A stretch of 42,274 nt of DNA from Phycisphaerae bacterium (GCA_030428945.1 JAUIEC010000023.1:1-42274); one strand, 5' to 3'. Positions 19,122 through 29,159 are shown, numbered from the stretch's first letter. Translations and numbers: made by a program. Notes: generated by a model not told the origin, from the letters alone.

Positions 19122-19403
19122 GATGCAGTCCTTGCACGTGTAAGGCGACACATGGTCAAGTACGGCAGAGCACTGCCGCGGGGCGGCATCATCAACAAGA
19201 ACAACACACAGCAGGCAAGCGTCAGCATGGCTTTTTTCCGATTGACGAGACCCCGATGCTAGCAACTCCGCCGCGGCCACCGCAAGGCTGCCGGGGCCAC
19301 GCCTCCCCCGCACCCAGCCTCTACCCCGCCGACCGCCTGCAGATTAGCATGATCCCCGTAGTGGATCAGCCTGGGCCACCCTTTCGAACGAGCAAAGATC
19401 AGC

Positions 19404-21458
19404 ATGAACAACTTCGGCGAAAAGGTCAGCTTCATCTGGAGCGTGGCCGACCTGCTTCGTGGGCCATACAAGCCCGCTCAATACGGCAAGGTGATCCTGC
19501 CGCTGACCGTCCTGCGGCGGCTCGACTGCGTGCTCGCTCCGACCAAGGAGAAGGTGCTCAGGAAGGCGGCCGCGATGAAGGGTGGCAAGGTCGGCAACGT
19601 CGAGCCGATCCTCAACCGCCTCGCCGGAGTGCCGTTTCACAACACCAGCAAGCTCGACTTCGAGAAGCTCAAGGGCGAGCCCGACAAGGTCGCGGCCAAC
19701 CTGGTCCGCTACATCAAGAGCTTCTCGTCCAAGGCCCGCGAGATCCTCGACTACTTCGGCTTCGAGACCGAGATCGAGAAGCTGGACGACTCCGACCGGC
19801 TGTTCCTGGTGATCTCGAAGTTCTGCGAGATCGACCTGCACCCCGACGTCGTGCCGAACACCGAGATGGGCTACATCTTTGAAGAGCTCGTCCGCAAGTT
19901 CAACGAAGCGGCCAACGAGACCGCGGGCGACCACTTCACGCCCCGCGAAGTCATCCGCCTGATGGTCAACCTGCTGTTCGAACCGGACGGCGACGTGCTG
20001 ACGAAGAAGGGAATCGTCAAGACCGTCTACGACCCGGCCTGCGGGACCGGCGGCATGCTGGCCGTAGCGGATGAGTACCTGCGGGAACTCAACCCCGACG
20101 CCCGCCTCGAAGTCTTCGGCCAGGACTGGAACAAGGAGTCCTACGCGGTCTGCGGCTCGGACATGCTGATCAAGGGCCACGACATCGACCACATCGCCTA
20201 CGGCAGCAGCTTCTCGAAGGACGCCTTCGGATCGCAGAAGTTCGATTACATGCTGGCCAATCCGCCGTTCGGCGTCGAGTGGAAGCCGGACGAGGACTCC
20301 ATCCGCAAGGAGGCCGAGACGCTCGGGCTTGATGGCCGCTTCGGGGCCGGGCTGCCGCGGATCAACGACGGCTCGTTCCTGTTCCTGCAGCACATGATCT
20401 CGAAGATGCGTTCGCCTGAGAAAGGCGGCACCCGCCTGGCGATCGTCTTCAACGGCTCGCCGCTGTTCACCGGCGATGCGGGCAGCGGCGAGAGCGAGAT
20501 CCGCCGCTGGATCATCGAGAATGACTGGCTCGAAGCGATCGTCGCGTTGCCCGATCAACTGTTCTACAACACCGGTATCTTCACCTACATCTGGATCGTC
20601 ACGAACCGGAAGCGGAAGCAGCGTCGCGGCAAGGTGCAGTTGATCAACGCGGTCGACCTGTACCAGAAGATGCGGAAGAGCCTCGGCAACAAGCGGAACG
20701 AGATCGGGGATGGCAAGGACAACAAACCCGATCACATCGCCGAGATCACGCGAATGTACGGCGAGTTCGCCGAAGAGAAGCGGTCGAAGATCTTCAACAA
20801 CTACGACTTCGGCTTCCGCAAGATCACGGTCGAGCGGCCGCTGAAGCTGATGTTCCAGGCCACGCCCGAGCGGATCGAATCACTGAAGGAAGTGCGGGCC
20901 TTCGAGAACCTGGCCAAGAGCAGGAAGAAAAAGGGCTCGAAGGCGGCTGAGGCTGAGATCGCGGAGGGCCGGAAGCTGCAGGAGGCCATCCTGCGTGCCC
21001 TGGGCAACCTCGATGCCGATCAGTCGGAAGCGAACCGCGAGAACTTCGAGGTCGACCTCGCGGCCGTGTTCAAGGCCGAAAGTATCAAGCTGACGGCATC
21101 GCTGAAGAAGGCGATCCTGTCGACCCTGTCCGAACGCAGCGAGTACGGCTACGTCTGCACCGACAAGAACGGCAACCCGGAAGCGGACAGCGAACTGCGG
21201 GACTACGAGAACGTGCCGCTGGCCGAGGACATCCACGACTACTTCGAGCGGGAGGTGAAGCCGCACGTCCCGGACGCCTGGATTGACGAGGACAAGCGGG
21301 ACAAACACGACGGCCAGATCGGCATCGTCGGCTACGAGATCCCGCTGACCCGGCACTTCTACGAGTACACGCCCCCACGGCCGCTGGAGGAGATCGAGGC
21401 GGACATCAAGGCGATCGAGTCGGACATCGTTCGGATGCTTGCGGAGGTGACGGCGTGA
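19404..21458 (+). CDS. hsdM: Type I restriction-modification DNA methyltransferase subunit HsdM
   Basis: The 684-residue protein is an N6-adenine methylase subunit of a type I system. It begins with the helical HsdM_N domain (EKVSFIWSVADLLRG, then VILPLTVLRRLDCVL). The methylase core has the AdoMet motif DPACGTGG at 210-217 and the catalytic NPPF at 286-289. A C-terminal region of about 200 residues follows, as expected for the arm contacting HsdS. It should work as M2S with the next gene, using S-adenosylmethionine to methylate adenines at a bipartite site. Its last four bases overlap the GTG of hsdS. The ribosome site upstream is weak. Confidence 0.95.
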   Translation: MNNFGEKVSFIWSVADLLRGPYKPAQYGKVILPLTVLRRLDCVLAPTKEKVLRKAAAMKGGKVGNVEPILNRLAGVPFHNTSKLDFEKLKGEPDKVAANLVRYIKSFSSKAREILDYFGFETEIEKLDDSDRLFLVISKFCEIDLHPDVVPNTEMGYIFEELVRKFNEAANETAGDHFTPREVIRLMVNLLFEPDGDVLTKKGIVKTVYDPACGTGGMLAVADEYLRELNPDARLEVFGQDWNKESYAVCGSDMLIKGHDIDHIAYGSSFSKDAFGSQKFDYMLANPPFGVEWKPDEDSIRKEAETLGLDGRFGAGLPRINDGSFLFLQHMISKMRSPEKGGTRLAIVFNGSPLFTGDAGSGESEIRRWIIENDWLEAIVALPDQLFYNTGIFTYIWIVTNRKRKQRRGKVQLINAVDLYQKMRKSLGNKRNEIGDGKDNKPDHIAEITRMYGEFAEEKRSKIFNNYDFGFRKITVERPLKLMFQATPERIESLKEVRAFENLAKSRKKKGSKAAEAEIAEGRKLQEAILRALGNLDADQSEANRENFEVDLAAVFKAESIKLTASLKKAILSTLSERSEYGYVCTDKNGNPEADSELRDYENVPLAEDIHDYFEREVKPHVPDAWIDEDKRDKHDGQIGIVGYEIPLTRHFYEYTPPRPLEEIEADIKAIESDIVRMLAEVTA

Positions 21459-22807
21459 GCGATGAAGCCGTCATTCCGATTGAAGAGATCGAGGAGCGGC
21501 TGGCATCCCGACGGCGACTTCAGCCATACGATGACTATCGCGACTCGGGGATCGACTGGATCGGGTCGGTTCCCCGAGAGTGGCGACCTGCCCGTATGAT
21601 TGATCACATCCAGCTGGTGAACGGATACCCTTTCGATTCCAAGCTCTTCTCCCGTGACAGCGGCATTCCTCTGGTGCGAATCCGCGACATTCGTAGCGAC
21701 GCAACTGAAGCGTTTTGGACCGGGGACATAGTCGCCGAAGCCGCGATTGATGACGGCGACGTGCTGGTTGGGATGGATGGCGACTTCAACGTGGGATGGT
21801 GGAGAGGTGGCCCAGCTCAGCTTAATCAACGTGTTTGTTGTCTACGTGCAAGGAGCTCGTTGGCCCAACGGTACCTGTACTACTTGATTCCGGCACCGCT
21901 CAGAGCAATCAATGACGTGACCTACTCCACCACAGTGAAACACCTGTCTTCGTTCGACGTGCTGAAGATTCGGTTCGCGATTCCGCCGATCGACGAGCAG
22001 CGGGCGATCGCGGCGTTTCTGGACCGGGAGACGGCCCGGATTGACGAGCTGATCGCCAAGAAGCAGCGGCTGCTCGAACTGCTGGCCGAGAAACGCACGG
22101 CCCTGATCAGCCACGCCGTCACCAAGGGCCTCAACCACGACGTGCCGATGAAGGACTCGGGGGTGGAGTGGCTGGGACAGGTGCCTGAGCACTGGGAGGT
22201 GCACCACCTGCGAAGAGTAGTGGATCGCTTCGTCGACTATCGTGGCCGCACGCCCACAAAGACAGACACGGGTGTGCCTCTGATAACGGCTGGAGCGGTT
22301 CGGGACGGCACGATCGATCACTCGCGTGCCCCGGAATACATGGCCGAAGAGGACTACCACGCTTGGATGTGCCGCGGATGGCCAGAGCTAGGCGACGTGA
22401 TCATCACGACAGAGGCTCCCTTGGCTGAAGTTGCTCTCATCGAGGACGTGGATATCGCACTCGCGCAGAGGGTGATTCTCTTCAAGGTCAACCCAAGCCG
22501 CGTCCGCCCGGAGTGGCTTCGATACTACTATCTCTCCGAATCGGGCCGATCCGAACTGTTGAGCAGAGCCAGTGGATCGACTGCATCTGGCATTCGGGCA
22601 GATCGCCTCAGGATGAGCCTGGTGTTGATCCCGCCGCTGGAGGAACAGCAGGCAATCCTTGAGCAAGTCGACTCGCGTGTCAGGAGTGCGGCCGCCCCGC
22701 TTGTCGCAATTCGGTCAGCAATTGACAGGCTTCACGAATATCGCTCCGCCCTGATCTCCGCCGCCGTGACCGGCAAGATTGACGTCCGCAACGAGGTTGA
22801 GACTTGA
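21455..22807 (+). CDS. hsdS: Type I restriction-modification specificity subunit HsdS
   Basis: This 450-residue protein starts at a GTG overlapping the hsdM stop. It shows the classic two-fold plan. The first target-recognition domain begins at SVPREWRPARMIDHI. A conserved helix follows (IPPIDEQRAIAAFLDRETA, then RIDELIAKKQRLLELL). The second target-recognition domain begins at QVPEHWEVHHLRRVV, and a second helix follows LIPPLEEQQAILEQVD. Each domain should read one half of a bipartite target, and the helices act as the spacer ruler. The first domain is framed by DSGIDWIGSVP and the second by DSGVEWLGQVP, near-identical blocks through which half-subunits are known to recombine. The target sequence cannot be predicted from this alone. 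Confidence 0.93.
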   Translation: MSDEAVIPIEEIEERLASRRRLQPYDDYRDSGIDWIGSVPREWRPARMIDHIQLVNGYPFDSKLFSRDSGIPLVRIRDIRSDATEAFWTGDIVAEAAIDDGDVLVGMDGDFNVGWWRGGPAQLNQRVCCLRARSSLAQRYLYYLIPAPLRAINDVTYSTTVKHLSSFDVLKIRFAIPPIDEQRAIAAFLDRETARIDELIAKKQRLLELLAEKRTALISHAVTKGLNHDVPMKDSGVEWLGQVPEHWEVHHLRRVVDRFVDYRGRTPTKTDTGVPLITAGAVRDGTIDHSRAPEYMAEEDYHAWMCRGWPELGDVIITTEAPLAEVALIEDVDIALAQRVILFKVNPSRVRPEWLRYYYLSESGRSELLSRASGSTASGIRADRLRMSLVLIPPLEEQQAILEQVDSRVRSAAAPLVAIRSAIDRLHEYRSALISAAVTGKIDVRNEVET

Positions 22808-24207
22808 TGCCGACCCTGAACGAACAACAGCGCGCGCGGGCCATCGAGCTGATGCAGGAGTACCTTCAGGCCCCAGGCCCGCCGGACGGGCCGACACCGG
22901 TCGAGGCGGACACGGAACGTGACCACGGCCGCGTCGAGATTATCGAGCAGGACCTGAAGCCGCTGGTGACTGCCTATCTCGCCAGTGATCTGCCCCTGGC
23001 TGAATTCAAGTCGACCATCGACGGCATCAACAAGCGACACACGCACTGGGGTTTCAAGGGCATCAAGGGACAGATGTTCTTCAACATGGTCGTCAATGCC
23101 GCCAGCGAAGAAGAGGTCGATCAGGAGCTGAAGTCCGCCATCGCGGTTCCGACCAGCGAGCAGATGGCCAGCAGCCGTATGCGAACGTTTCGGGCGTTCG
23201 TCAACCGGGTCGGCGAAGAGTGGGTCGCGGCGGGCAACTCGCGGCACGGCACGCCGAAACCGGGCAGCATTCCCTTCTTCCTGTCGTACTTCTGGCAGGT
23301 CCAGGACCGCGACACCTGGCCGGTGTACTACACCAACACGGTCAAGGTGCTGACCGACACCAACCTCTGGCAGCCCAGCGACGAGATGGCCGAGGACTAC
23401 GTTCGCTTCAAGCAACTGCACGAAGAGCTGGCCGCCCTCTTCACCAAGGCCTCCGGCAAGCGATTCGGTCTCTACGAAGTCGAACACGTGTTCTGGTTCC
23501 GAGGCGATAACCCCTACCAGGCCGCTCTCGCGGGACGCAAGTCCGGGGACGAAGACACGGAAGACGCTCCAACACCGGTCGAGCCCGCCGGACAGGTCAC
23601 CCCAGCGACTCCGGCCAACCTGCCGGAAAGCTACGTCCCGCCGATCGTCGCCGTCCTGCCGGGCATGGCCGCCCACGATCCGAAGCTGACGGAGGCGGCC
23701 GAACGGTCGGGCCAGAAGCTGCCTGCCGCTTTCGAGAAGCACCTCAACGCGGCCTTCACGATCCTCGGCTACGAGACCAAGCTGCTCGGCCAGGGACAGG
23801 GCCGCGTCCCGGACGGCCGGGCGATCGCGACGGACTACGACTACGCGATCCTCTGGGACGCGAAGGTGCGACAGGACAGGTACACGTTCGGCACCGACGA
23901 CCGGGCCATCCGCGAGTACATCAGCACGCAGAGCCGTGAACTGAAACGACGCGGCCGCATCCGGAACATCTACTACTGCATCATCTCCAGCACGTTCAGC
24001 GAGGGCTACGACGAGCTGATTCGCCTGCTGAAGATGGAGACCGACGTCAACGAGGTCGTGCTGCTTCAGGCCGATGCGGTCGTAGCGATGGTGGATCTGC
24101 GAGTTCGAGGGCCGCTCGAAACAACGCTCGGCCCGGATGGACTGCAGCGGTTGTTCACGAACAGCGGCGTGGTGACGGGGTCGGATGTGCGACAGTTGTT
24201 TGGATGA
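22807..24207 (+). CDS. FokI-like nuclease domain protein embedded in the type I operon
   Basis: This 466-residue protein starts at an ATG overlapping the hsdS stop (TGATG). The C-terminal part, about residues 305-466, has the layout of the FokI cleavage domain: a helix with GYETKLLG, then P335-D336-G337, then YDYAILWDAK with D351-x-K353, then RYTFGTDDRAIREYI, a YYCIISSTF strand, and a run ending near ADAVVAMVDL. The D...DxK spacing is 15 residues here against 17 in FokI, and the order of flanking segments agrees. The N-terminal part, about 75-235, holds FKGIKGQMFFNM, IPFFLSYFWQVQDRDTWPVYY and LYEVEHVFWF. It resembles the region found before some McrB-type GTPases; this second likeness is from memory and weaker. 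A Pro/Thr-rich linker joins the two. The inference is an accessory restriction nuclease of the operon. Confidence 0.75.
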   Translation: MPTLNEQQRARAIELMQEYLQAPGPPDGPTPVEADTERDHGRVEIIEQDLKPLVTAYLASDLPLAEFKSTIDGINKRHTHWGFKGIKGQMFFNMVVNAASEEEVDQELKSAIAVPTSEQMASSRMRTFRAFVNRVGEEWVAAGNSRHGTPKPGSIPFFLSYFWQVQDRDTWPVYYTNTVKVLTDTNLWQPSDEMAEDYVRFKQLHEELAALFTKASGKRFGLYEVEHVFWFRGDNPYQAALAGRKSGDEDTEDAPTPVEPAGQVTPATPANLPESYVPPIVAVLPGMAAHDPKLTEAAERSGQKLPAAFEKHLNAAFTILGYETKLLGQGQGRVPDGRAIATDYDYAILWDAKVRQDRYTFGTDDRAIREYISTQSRELKRRGRIRNIYYCIISSTFSEGYDELIRLLKMETDVNEVVLLQADAVVAMVDLRVRGPLETTLGPDGLQRLFTNSGVVTGSDVRQLFG

Positions 24208-24239
24208 GAGTCCTCTCAATCTCGCGAGCGTGAGTGCAC

Positions 24240-26114
24240 ATGAGCAACGCACCGGATCAGTTTCCGCAGAGCATCCTGAAGGACCTCGACTGGCAGGAGG
24301 ACTCCGACCGAGAGTTCAAGCTGGCGGAGGGCGGGTGCCCGAAGAGTCTCTGGTCGACCTACAGCGCGATGGCCAACACCGACGGCGGCACGATTCTCCT
24401 CGGCGTCAACGACCACGGGCAGCCGGTCGGCCTGGCAGATCCCGCCAAGGTTCAGAAAGAGCTGTGGGACATGGTCAACAACCCGCAGAAAGTGAGTACC
24501 AACGTCCTGCGGAACGATGATGTCGTCCGGGTCGATGCAGGTGGTGGTAGACCGATCATCGCTGTTCGCGTCCGCAGAGCGGGTCGCAGGGAGCGTCCGG
24601 TCTATACCGGCACGAACCCGTTGACCGGCACCTATCGGCGGAACTTCGAAGGCGACTATCGCTGCACAGAAGATGAAGTCGGGCGAATGCTGGCTGACCG
24701 TTCCACGCAGCCCGCGGACAGCCAGATCCTGACAGGCTTCTCCATGGCCGATCTGGACACGGCGAGTCTGCAGCAATACCGGCAGCGGTTCGCATCGATG
24801 AAGCCAACGCACCCATGGCTGGACAAGAGCGAGACCGAGTTCCTGCGAAGCCTCGGGGCCTGGCGAACGGATCGAGCGAGCGGCGAAGAGGGCCTGACTC
24901 TGGCGGGTCTGCTCGCCTTCGGCAAAGACGGACCGATTCGGGATGCCGTACCCGAGTATCACATCGACTACCGGGAAGTCGACACAAGCAACGTCGAGGC
25001 CCGCTGGACAGATCGAATCACCGCCGACGGTACGTGGGAACCCAACCTGTTCCAGTTCTTCTCGCGTGTCATTCAACGGCTTTCGGCTGACTTGAAGCTC
25101 CCGTTCGAGTTGGGCGACGATCTCTTTCGGCAGGGCGAAACGATCGTGCACGTCGCGATTCGTGAAGCTCTCGTGAACGCCCTGATTCACGCGGACTATC
25201 GCGGCCAGGGCGGCGTGTTGATTGAGAAGCGTGCGGACCGCCTTGTGTTCTCCAACCCCGGCAGCCTCCTGCTCTCGGTTGAGCAGATCCTTAAGGGCGG
25301 CCTCAGCGAGTGCCGCAACAAATCGCTGCAGACCATCTTCTTCCTGATGGGTGCGGCCGAGAAGGCCGGTTCGGGTATCGACAAGATCCGAAAGGGCTGG
25401 CAGTCTCAGCACTGGTTTTACCCAAGTATTCAGGAGCAATGGCAACCCGACCGGGTCAAGTTGGACCTCCCAATGGTCAGCCTTCTCCCTGCTGAATCGA
25501 CCACCAGGCTTGAGCGGCTGTTCGGACCACCGTTCAAGACGCTGAACGAGCACGAGGTGCACGCCCTAGTTCTGGCGGATCTGGAGAGCGAGGTCACCAA
25601 CAGCCGCCTTCGGCAGATGACTGATCAGCATGCCTTTGATCTGACCAAGATGCTCCAGGGGCTGGTCAGCCGTGGGTTTTTAGCCCAGCTTGGCCAAGGT
25701 CGCTGGACCCGTTATCGGCTCAGCAAGTCAACGGATGACTCCTCACACAGCGAAGACGACTCCTCACACAACGGCAAGGACTTGTCACACAAGACCTGGG
25801 ACTCCTCACAGATGCTCCACGAGCTTCCGGAGGCGGACAAAGCGGGGCTGGAGGCAATTGGCCAGCCTTCGAGAGCCAGTGGCAGGCTCAGCCCGGAAAA
25901 GACGAGGAAGATCATCCACAAGCTCTGCCAAGGAAGGTACTTAACGGCGGCCCATTTGGCCGAGCTGATGGGCCGGAGTGCCGCGAGTCTCAGGGCCCGC
26001 TTCCTCAAGGCCATGGTCGATCAGGGCAGCCTGAGGCTCCAACATCCAGACAAGCCCAATCGGCCGGACCAAGCGTACACAGCCACCGAAGTAGAGCCCG
26101 ACCATGCCGATTGA
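24240..26114 (+). CDS. AlbA_2 (Schlafen-type) domain, RecG-like putative regulator in the type I operon
   Basis: The ATG at 24240 is preferred to a GTG two codons upstream and gives 624 residues. The N-terminal AlbA_2 domain is visible in EFKLAEGG, then YSAMANTDGGTILLGVND. The middle has the HATPase-like block of this family, REALVNALIHADY at 308-320, followed by FSNPGSL and AEKAGSGIDKI. The C-terminus carries winged-helix-like segments. A linker at 496-524 repeats the units DDSSHSE, DDSSHNGK, DLSHKTW and DSSQ. Genes of this family commonly sit between hsdS and hsdR, and a transcriptional or translational regulatory role is assumed but not shown here. Its end overlaps hsdR by 11 bases. Confidence 0.85.
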   Translation: MSNAPDQFPQSILKDLDWQEDSDREFKLAEGGCPKSLWSTYSAMANTDGGTILLGVNDHGQPVGLADPAKVQKELWDMVNNPQKVSTNVLRNDDVVRVDAGGGRPIIAVRVRRAGRRERPVYTGTNPLTGTYRRNFEGDYRCTEDEVGRMLADRSTQPADSQILTGFSMADLDTASLQQYRQRFASMKPTHPWLDKSETEFLRSLGAWRTDRASGEEGLTLAGLLAFGKDGPIRDAVPEYHIDYREVDTSNVEARWTDRITADGTWEPNLFQFFSRVIQRLSADLKLPFELGDDLFRQGETIVHVAIREALVNALIHADYRGQGGVLIEKRADRLVFSNPGSLLLSVEQILKGGLSECRNKSLQTIFFLMGAAEKAGSGIDKIRKGWQSQHWFYPSIQEQWQPDRVKLDLPMVSLLPAESTTRLERLFGPPFKTLNEHEVHALVLADLESEVTNSRLRQMTDQHAFDLTKMLQGLVSRGFLAQLGQGRWTRYRLSKSTDDSSHSEDDSSHNGKDLSHKTWDSSQMLHELPEADKAGLEAIGQPSRASGRLSPEKTRKIIHKLCQGRYLTAAHLAELMGRSAASLRARFLKAMVDQGSLRLQHPDKPNRPDQAYTATEVEPDHAD

Positions 26115-29100
26115 CCACCGCGAAGTCGCCTTCGAAGACGCCATCGAGCAGCACCTGCTCTCCGCAGGCCACCTGCAGGGAAAGGACGCCAGCTTCGATC
26201 GGGAACGGGCGATCGACCCGGGGGCGTTCCTCGCCTTCGTCCAGGCCACGCAGCCGACCGCATGGCAGGCTCTGGAGAAGATCCACGGTACCGAGACCGG
26301 CGGCGTCGTCATCGAGGACCTCTGCAAGGCGATGGACTCGCAGGGCTCGCTGGCCATCATCCGCCACGGCTTCAAGTGCTTCGGCAAGCTGATCCGCGTC
26401 GCCCACTTCGCCCCGGCCCACCGGATGAACCCCGAGACCGAGCGGCTCTACGCGGCCAACCGGCTGGCCGTCACCCGCCAACTGCACTACTCGACCCGCA
26501 ACGAGAACTCGCTCGACCTCGTCCTGAGCCTGAACGGCATCCCGATCGTCACGGCCGAGCTCAAGAACCCGATGAGCGGACAAACGGCCAGGCACGCTCA
26601 GCAACAGTATCGCCGCGACCGCGACCCGGCCGAGCCGATCTTCGCGTTCCGCAAACGGTCGCTGGTGCACTTCGCGGTCGATCCCGACGAAGCCTGGATG
26701 ACGACGAAGCTCGACGGGCCGAAGACCCGCTTCCTGCCGTTCAACCGCGGCCACGGCACCGGAGCGGGTAACCCCGAGAACCCCGGCGGATACCGCACCG
26801 CATACCTGTGGGAGCGGGTCTGGCAGCGGGACTCGCTGCTCGACATCGTCGGCCGGTTCATGCACCTGGAGGTCAAGGAGACCCGGGCGGGCAAACGCCG
26901 CAAGTTCACCCGCGAGACGATGATCTTCCCCCGCTACCACCAGCTCGACGCGGTGCGGCGGATGGAAGCCCACGCCCGCGAGCACGGCGTCGGCCGCAAC
27001 TACCTCGTCCAGCACTCGGCCGGGAGCGGCAAGAGCAACTCGATCGCCTGGCTGGCCCACCGCCTGGCCAGCCTGCACAACGAGCGGGACGAGAAGGTCT
27101 TCGACTCGATCTTCGTGATCACCGACCGCGTCGTGCTCGACCGGCAACTGCAGGACACGATCTACCAGTTCGAACACCGCCAGGGCGTGGTCTGCAAGAT
27201 CGACGAGCAGCAGAAATCAACGCAGCTCGCCCAGGCGATCGAATCCGGCACCCCGATCGTGATCGTCACGATCCAGACCTTCCCGTTCGTCACCGAGAAG
27301 CTCGGCAGCCTGCCCGATCGCAGGTACGCGGTGATCATCGACGAAGCCCACAGCTCGACCTCCGGCGAGAGTGCCGCCGACCTGAAGGGCGTCCTGGCCG
27401 GTGAAGCGATCGCGAAACAAGCCAGGGAACAGGCCGCCGAAGAGGGTCGCCCGGACTACGAGGAAGAGATCATCCGGACGATGCTGAAGCGTGGCCACCA
27501 GGACAACATCAGCTTCTTCGCCTTCACGGCCACGCCGAAGTACAAGACGCTGGAGGTGTTCGGCACCAGGGGCGACGACGGTCGGCCGCACGCGTTCCAC
27601 CTGTACAGCATGCGGCAGGCGATCGGGGAGGGCTTCATCCTCGACGTGCTGCGGAACTACACGACGTACAGCCTCTACTACAAGCTGGTGAAGTCGGCCG
27701 AGGACGACCCCGAGGTCGACAAGCGGAAAGCGGCCCAGGCCCTCGCCCGCTTCATGAGCCTGCACCCGCACAACATCGCCCAGAAGACCGAGGTGATGCT
27801 GGAGCACTTCCGCCAGCACACGCGGCACAAGATCGGCGGCCGGGCCAAGGCGATGGTCGCGACGAGCTCCCGCCTGCACGCGGTGCGGTACAAGCAGGAG
27901 TTCGACCGGCAGATCAAGGAGAAGGGCTACACGCAGATCAAGGCCCTGGTCGCGTTCTCGGGCACAGTCGAAGATCCGGACATCCCCGGAGCCAGCTACA
28001 CCGAACCCGACATGAACCGGCAGCCCGACGGCAAGCCGCTGCCCGAGAAGCAGCTCCCGGAGAAGTTCGCCGACGACGAGTACGGGCTGCTGATCGTCGC
28101 CGAGAAGTACCAGACCGGCTTCGACCAGCCACTGCTGCACACGATGTACGTCGACAAGCGACTGGCCGGAATCCAGGCCGTACAGACGCTCTCGCGGCTC
28201 AACCGCACGCACTCGGGCAAGGAGGACACGTTCGTCCTCGACTTCGTCAACAAGCCCGAGGAGATCTACGAAGCCTTCAAGCCGTACTACGAGATCACGC
28301 GAGTCGGCGACGAGGCCGACCACCGCCAGCTCTACGACCTGCAGGCCAAGCTCGACGAGCGGCAGATCTACCACCAGGACGAGGTCGATCAGTTCTGCGA
28401 GGTGTTCTTCAAGCCGAAGCAGGTCCAGACGCCGACCGATCACGGCCGGATGAACTCGATCGTCGACCAGGCCGTCACCCGCTTCAGAGCACTCGAAGAA
28501 GACGAGGCCGAAGAGTTCCGCAAGCTGCTGGCCAGCTTCCGCAGCCTGTACTCGTTCCTCTCGCAGATCATCCCGTTCCAGGACTCGGACCTGGAGAAGC
28601 TCTACACCTACGCGAGGTTCCTGCTCTCGAAGCTGCCCCGTCGCCCGCAGGGGCCGAAGTACGACTTCGGCGACGACGTGGACCTGAAGTACTACCGGCT
28701 GGAGAAGATCAGCGACGGCACGATCAAGCTCGAACCGGGCGAAGGCGGCGAGGTCAAGGGCCCGACCGACGTCGGCACCAGCGTCAACGAACGCCCGATG
28801 GTCGAGCTATCGACGCTGATCGAGCAGATCAACGAACGCTTCGGCACCGACTTCACCGAGGCCGACGAGCTGTTCTTCAACCAGGTCCGCGAAGAAGCGA
28901 TCGCCGACGAGAGCCTACGGGAGGCGGCCAAGGCCAACACGATCGACAACTTCCGCTTCGTCTTCACCAAGGCCCTGGAAGGCCTGTTCATCGACCGGAT
29001 GGAGCAGAACGAGGAGCTGTTCGCCAAGTTCATGAATGAGCCGGACTTCCAGAAGGTGGTTCAGGAGCACCTGCTGCGGCAGGTCTACGATGAGATTCGC

Positions 29101-29118
29101 GAGGAAGACGCTGCGTAA
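26104..29118 (+). CDS. hsdR: Type I restriction-modification endonuclease/translocase subunit HsdR
   Basis: The 1004-residue protein is complete. The N-terminal nuclease domain has D138 (LDLVLSLNG) and E152-L-K154 (TAELKNP), the PD-(D/E)XK residues of HsdR. The translocase follows, with Walker A HSAGSGKS around 304-311, VITDRVVLDRQLQ, DEAH at 413-416, AFTATP, and a second RecA-like lobe ending in the AVQTLSRLNRTHSGK motif. The C-terminal helical region that docks on M2S is present. ATP-driven translocation and cutting away from unmethylated sites are known for the family. No inactivating change was seen. It overlaps the AlbA_2 gene by 11 bases, which supports one transcription unit from hsdM to hsdR. 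Confidence 0.95.
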   Translation: MPIDHREVAFEDAIEQHLLSAGHLQGKDASFDRERAIDPGAFLAFVQATQPTAWQALEKIHGTETGGVVIEDLCKAMDSQGSLAIIRHGFKCFGKLIRVAHFAPAHRMNPETERLYAANRLAVTRQLHYSTRNENSLDLVLSLNGIPIVTAELKNPMSGQTARHAQQQYRRDRDPAEPIFAFRKRSLVHFAVDPDEAWMTTKLDGPKTRFLPFNRGHGTGAGNPENPGGYRTAYLWERVWQRDSLLDIVGRFMHLEVKETRAGKRRKFTRETMIFPRYHQLDAVRRMEAHAREHGVGRNYLVQHSAGSGKSNSIAWLAHRLASLHNERDEKVFDSIFVITDRVVLDRQLQDTIYQFEHRQGVVCKIDEQQKSTQLAQAIESGTPIVIVTIQTFPFVTEKLGSLPDRRYAVIIDEAHSSTSGESAADLKGVLAGEAIAKQAREQAAEEGRPDYEEEIIRTMLKRGHQDNISFFAFTATPKYKTLEVFGTRGDDGRPHAFHLYSMRQAIGEGFILDVLRNYTTYSLYYKLVKSAEDDPEVDKRKAAQALARFMSLHPHNIAQKTEVMLEHFRQHTRHKIGGRAKAMVATSSRLHAVRYKQEFDRQIKEKGYTQIKALVAFSGTVEDPDIPGASYTEPDMNRQPDGKPLPEKQLPEKFADDEYGLLIVAEKYQTGFDQPLLHTMYVDKRLAGIQAVQTLSRLNRTHSGKEDTFVLDFVNKPEEIYEAFKPYYEITRVGDEADHRQLYDLQAKLDERQIYHQDEVDQFCEVFFKPKQVQTPTDHGRMNSIVDQAVTRFRALEEDEAEEFRKLLASFRSLYSFLSQIIPFQDSDLEKLYTYARFLLSKLPRRPQGPKYDFGDDVDLKYYRLEKISDGTIKLEPGEGGEVKGPTDVGTSVNERPMVELSTLIEQINERFGTDFTEADELFFNQVREEAIADESLREAAKANTIDNFRFVFTKALEGLFIDRMEQNEELFAKFMNEPDFQKVVQEHLLRQVYDEIREEDAA

Positions 29119-29159
29119 GAGCAGCTAGCCCCCGAATAAAGGACTAAGGAGGAACTTCG

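Noticed and set aside
19344..20735. A 463-codon minus-strand frame opposite hsdM
   Set aside because: hsdM has complete catalytic motifs on the other strand; this frame is a shadow.
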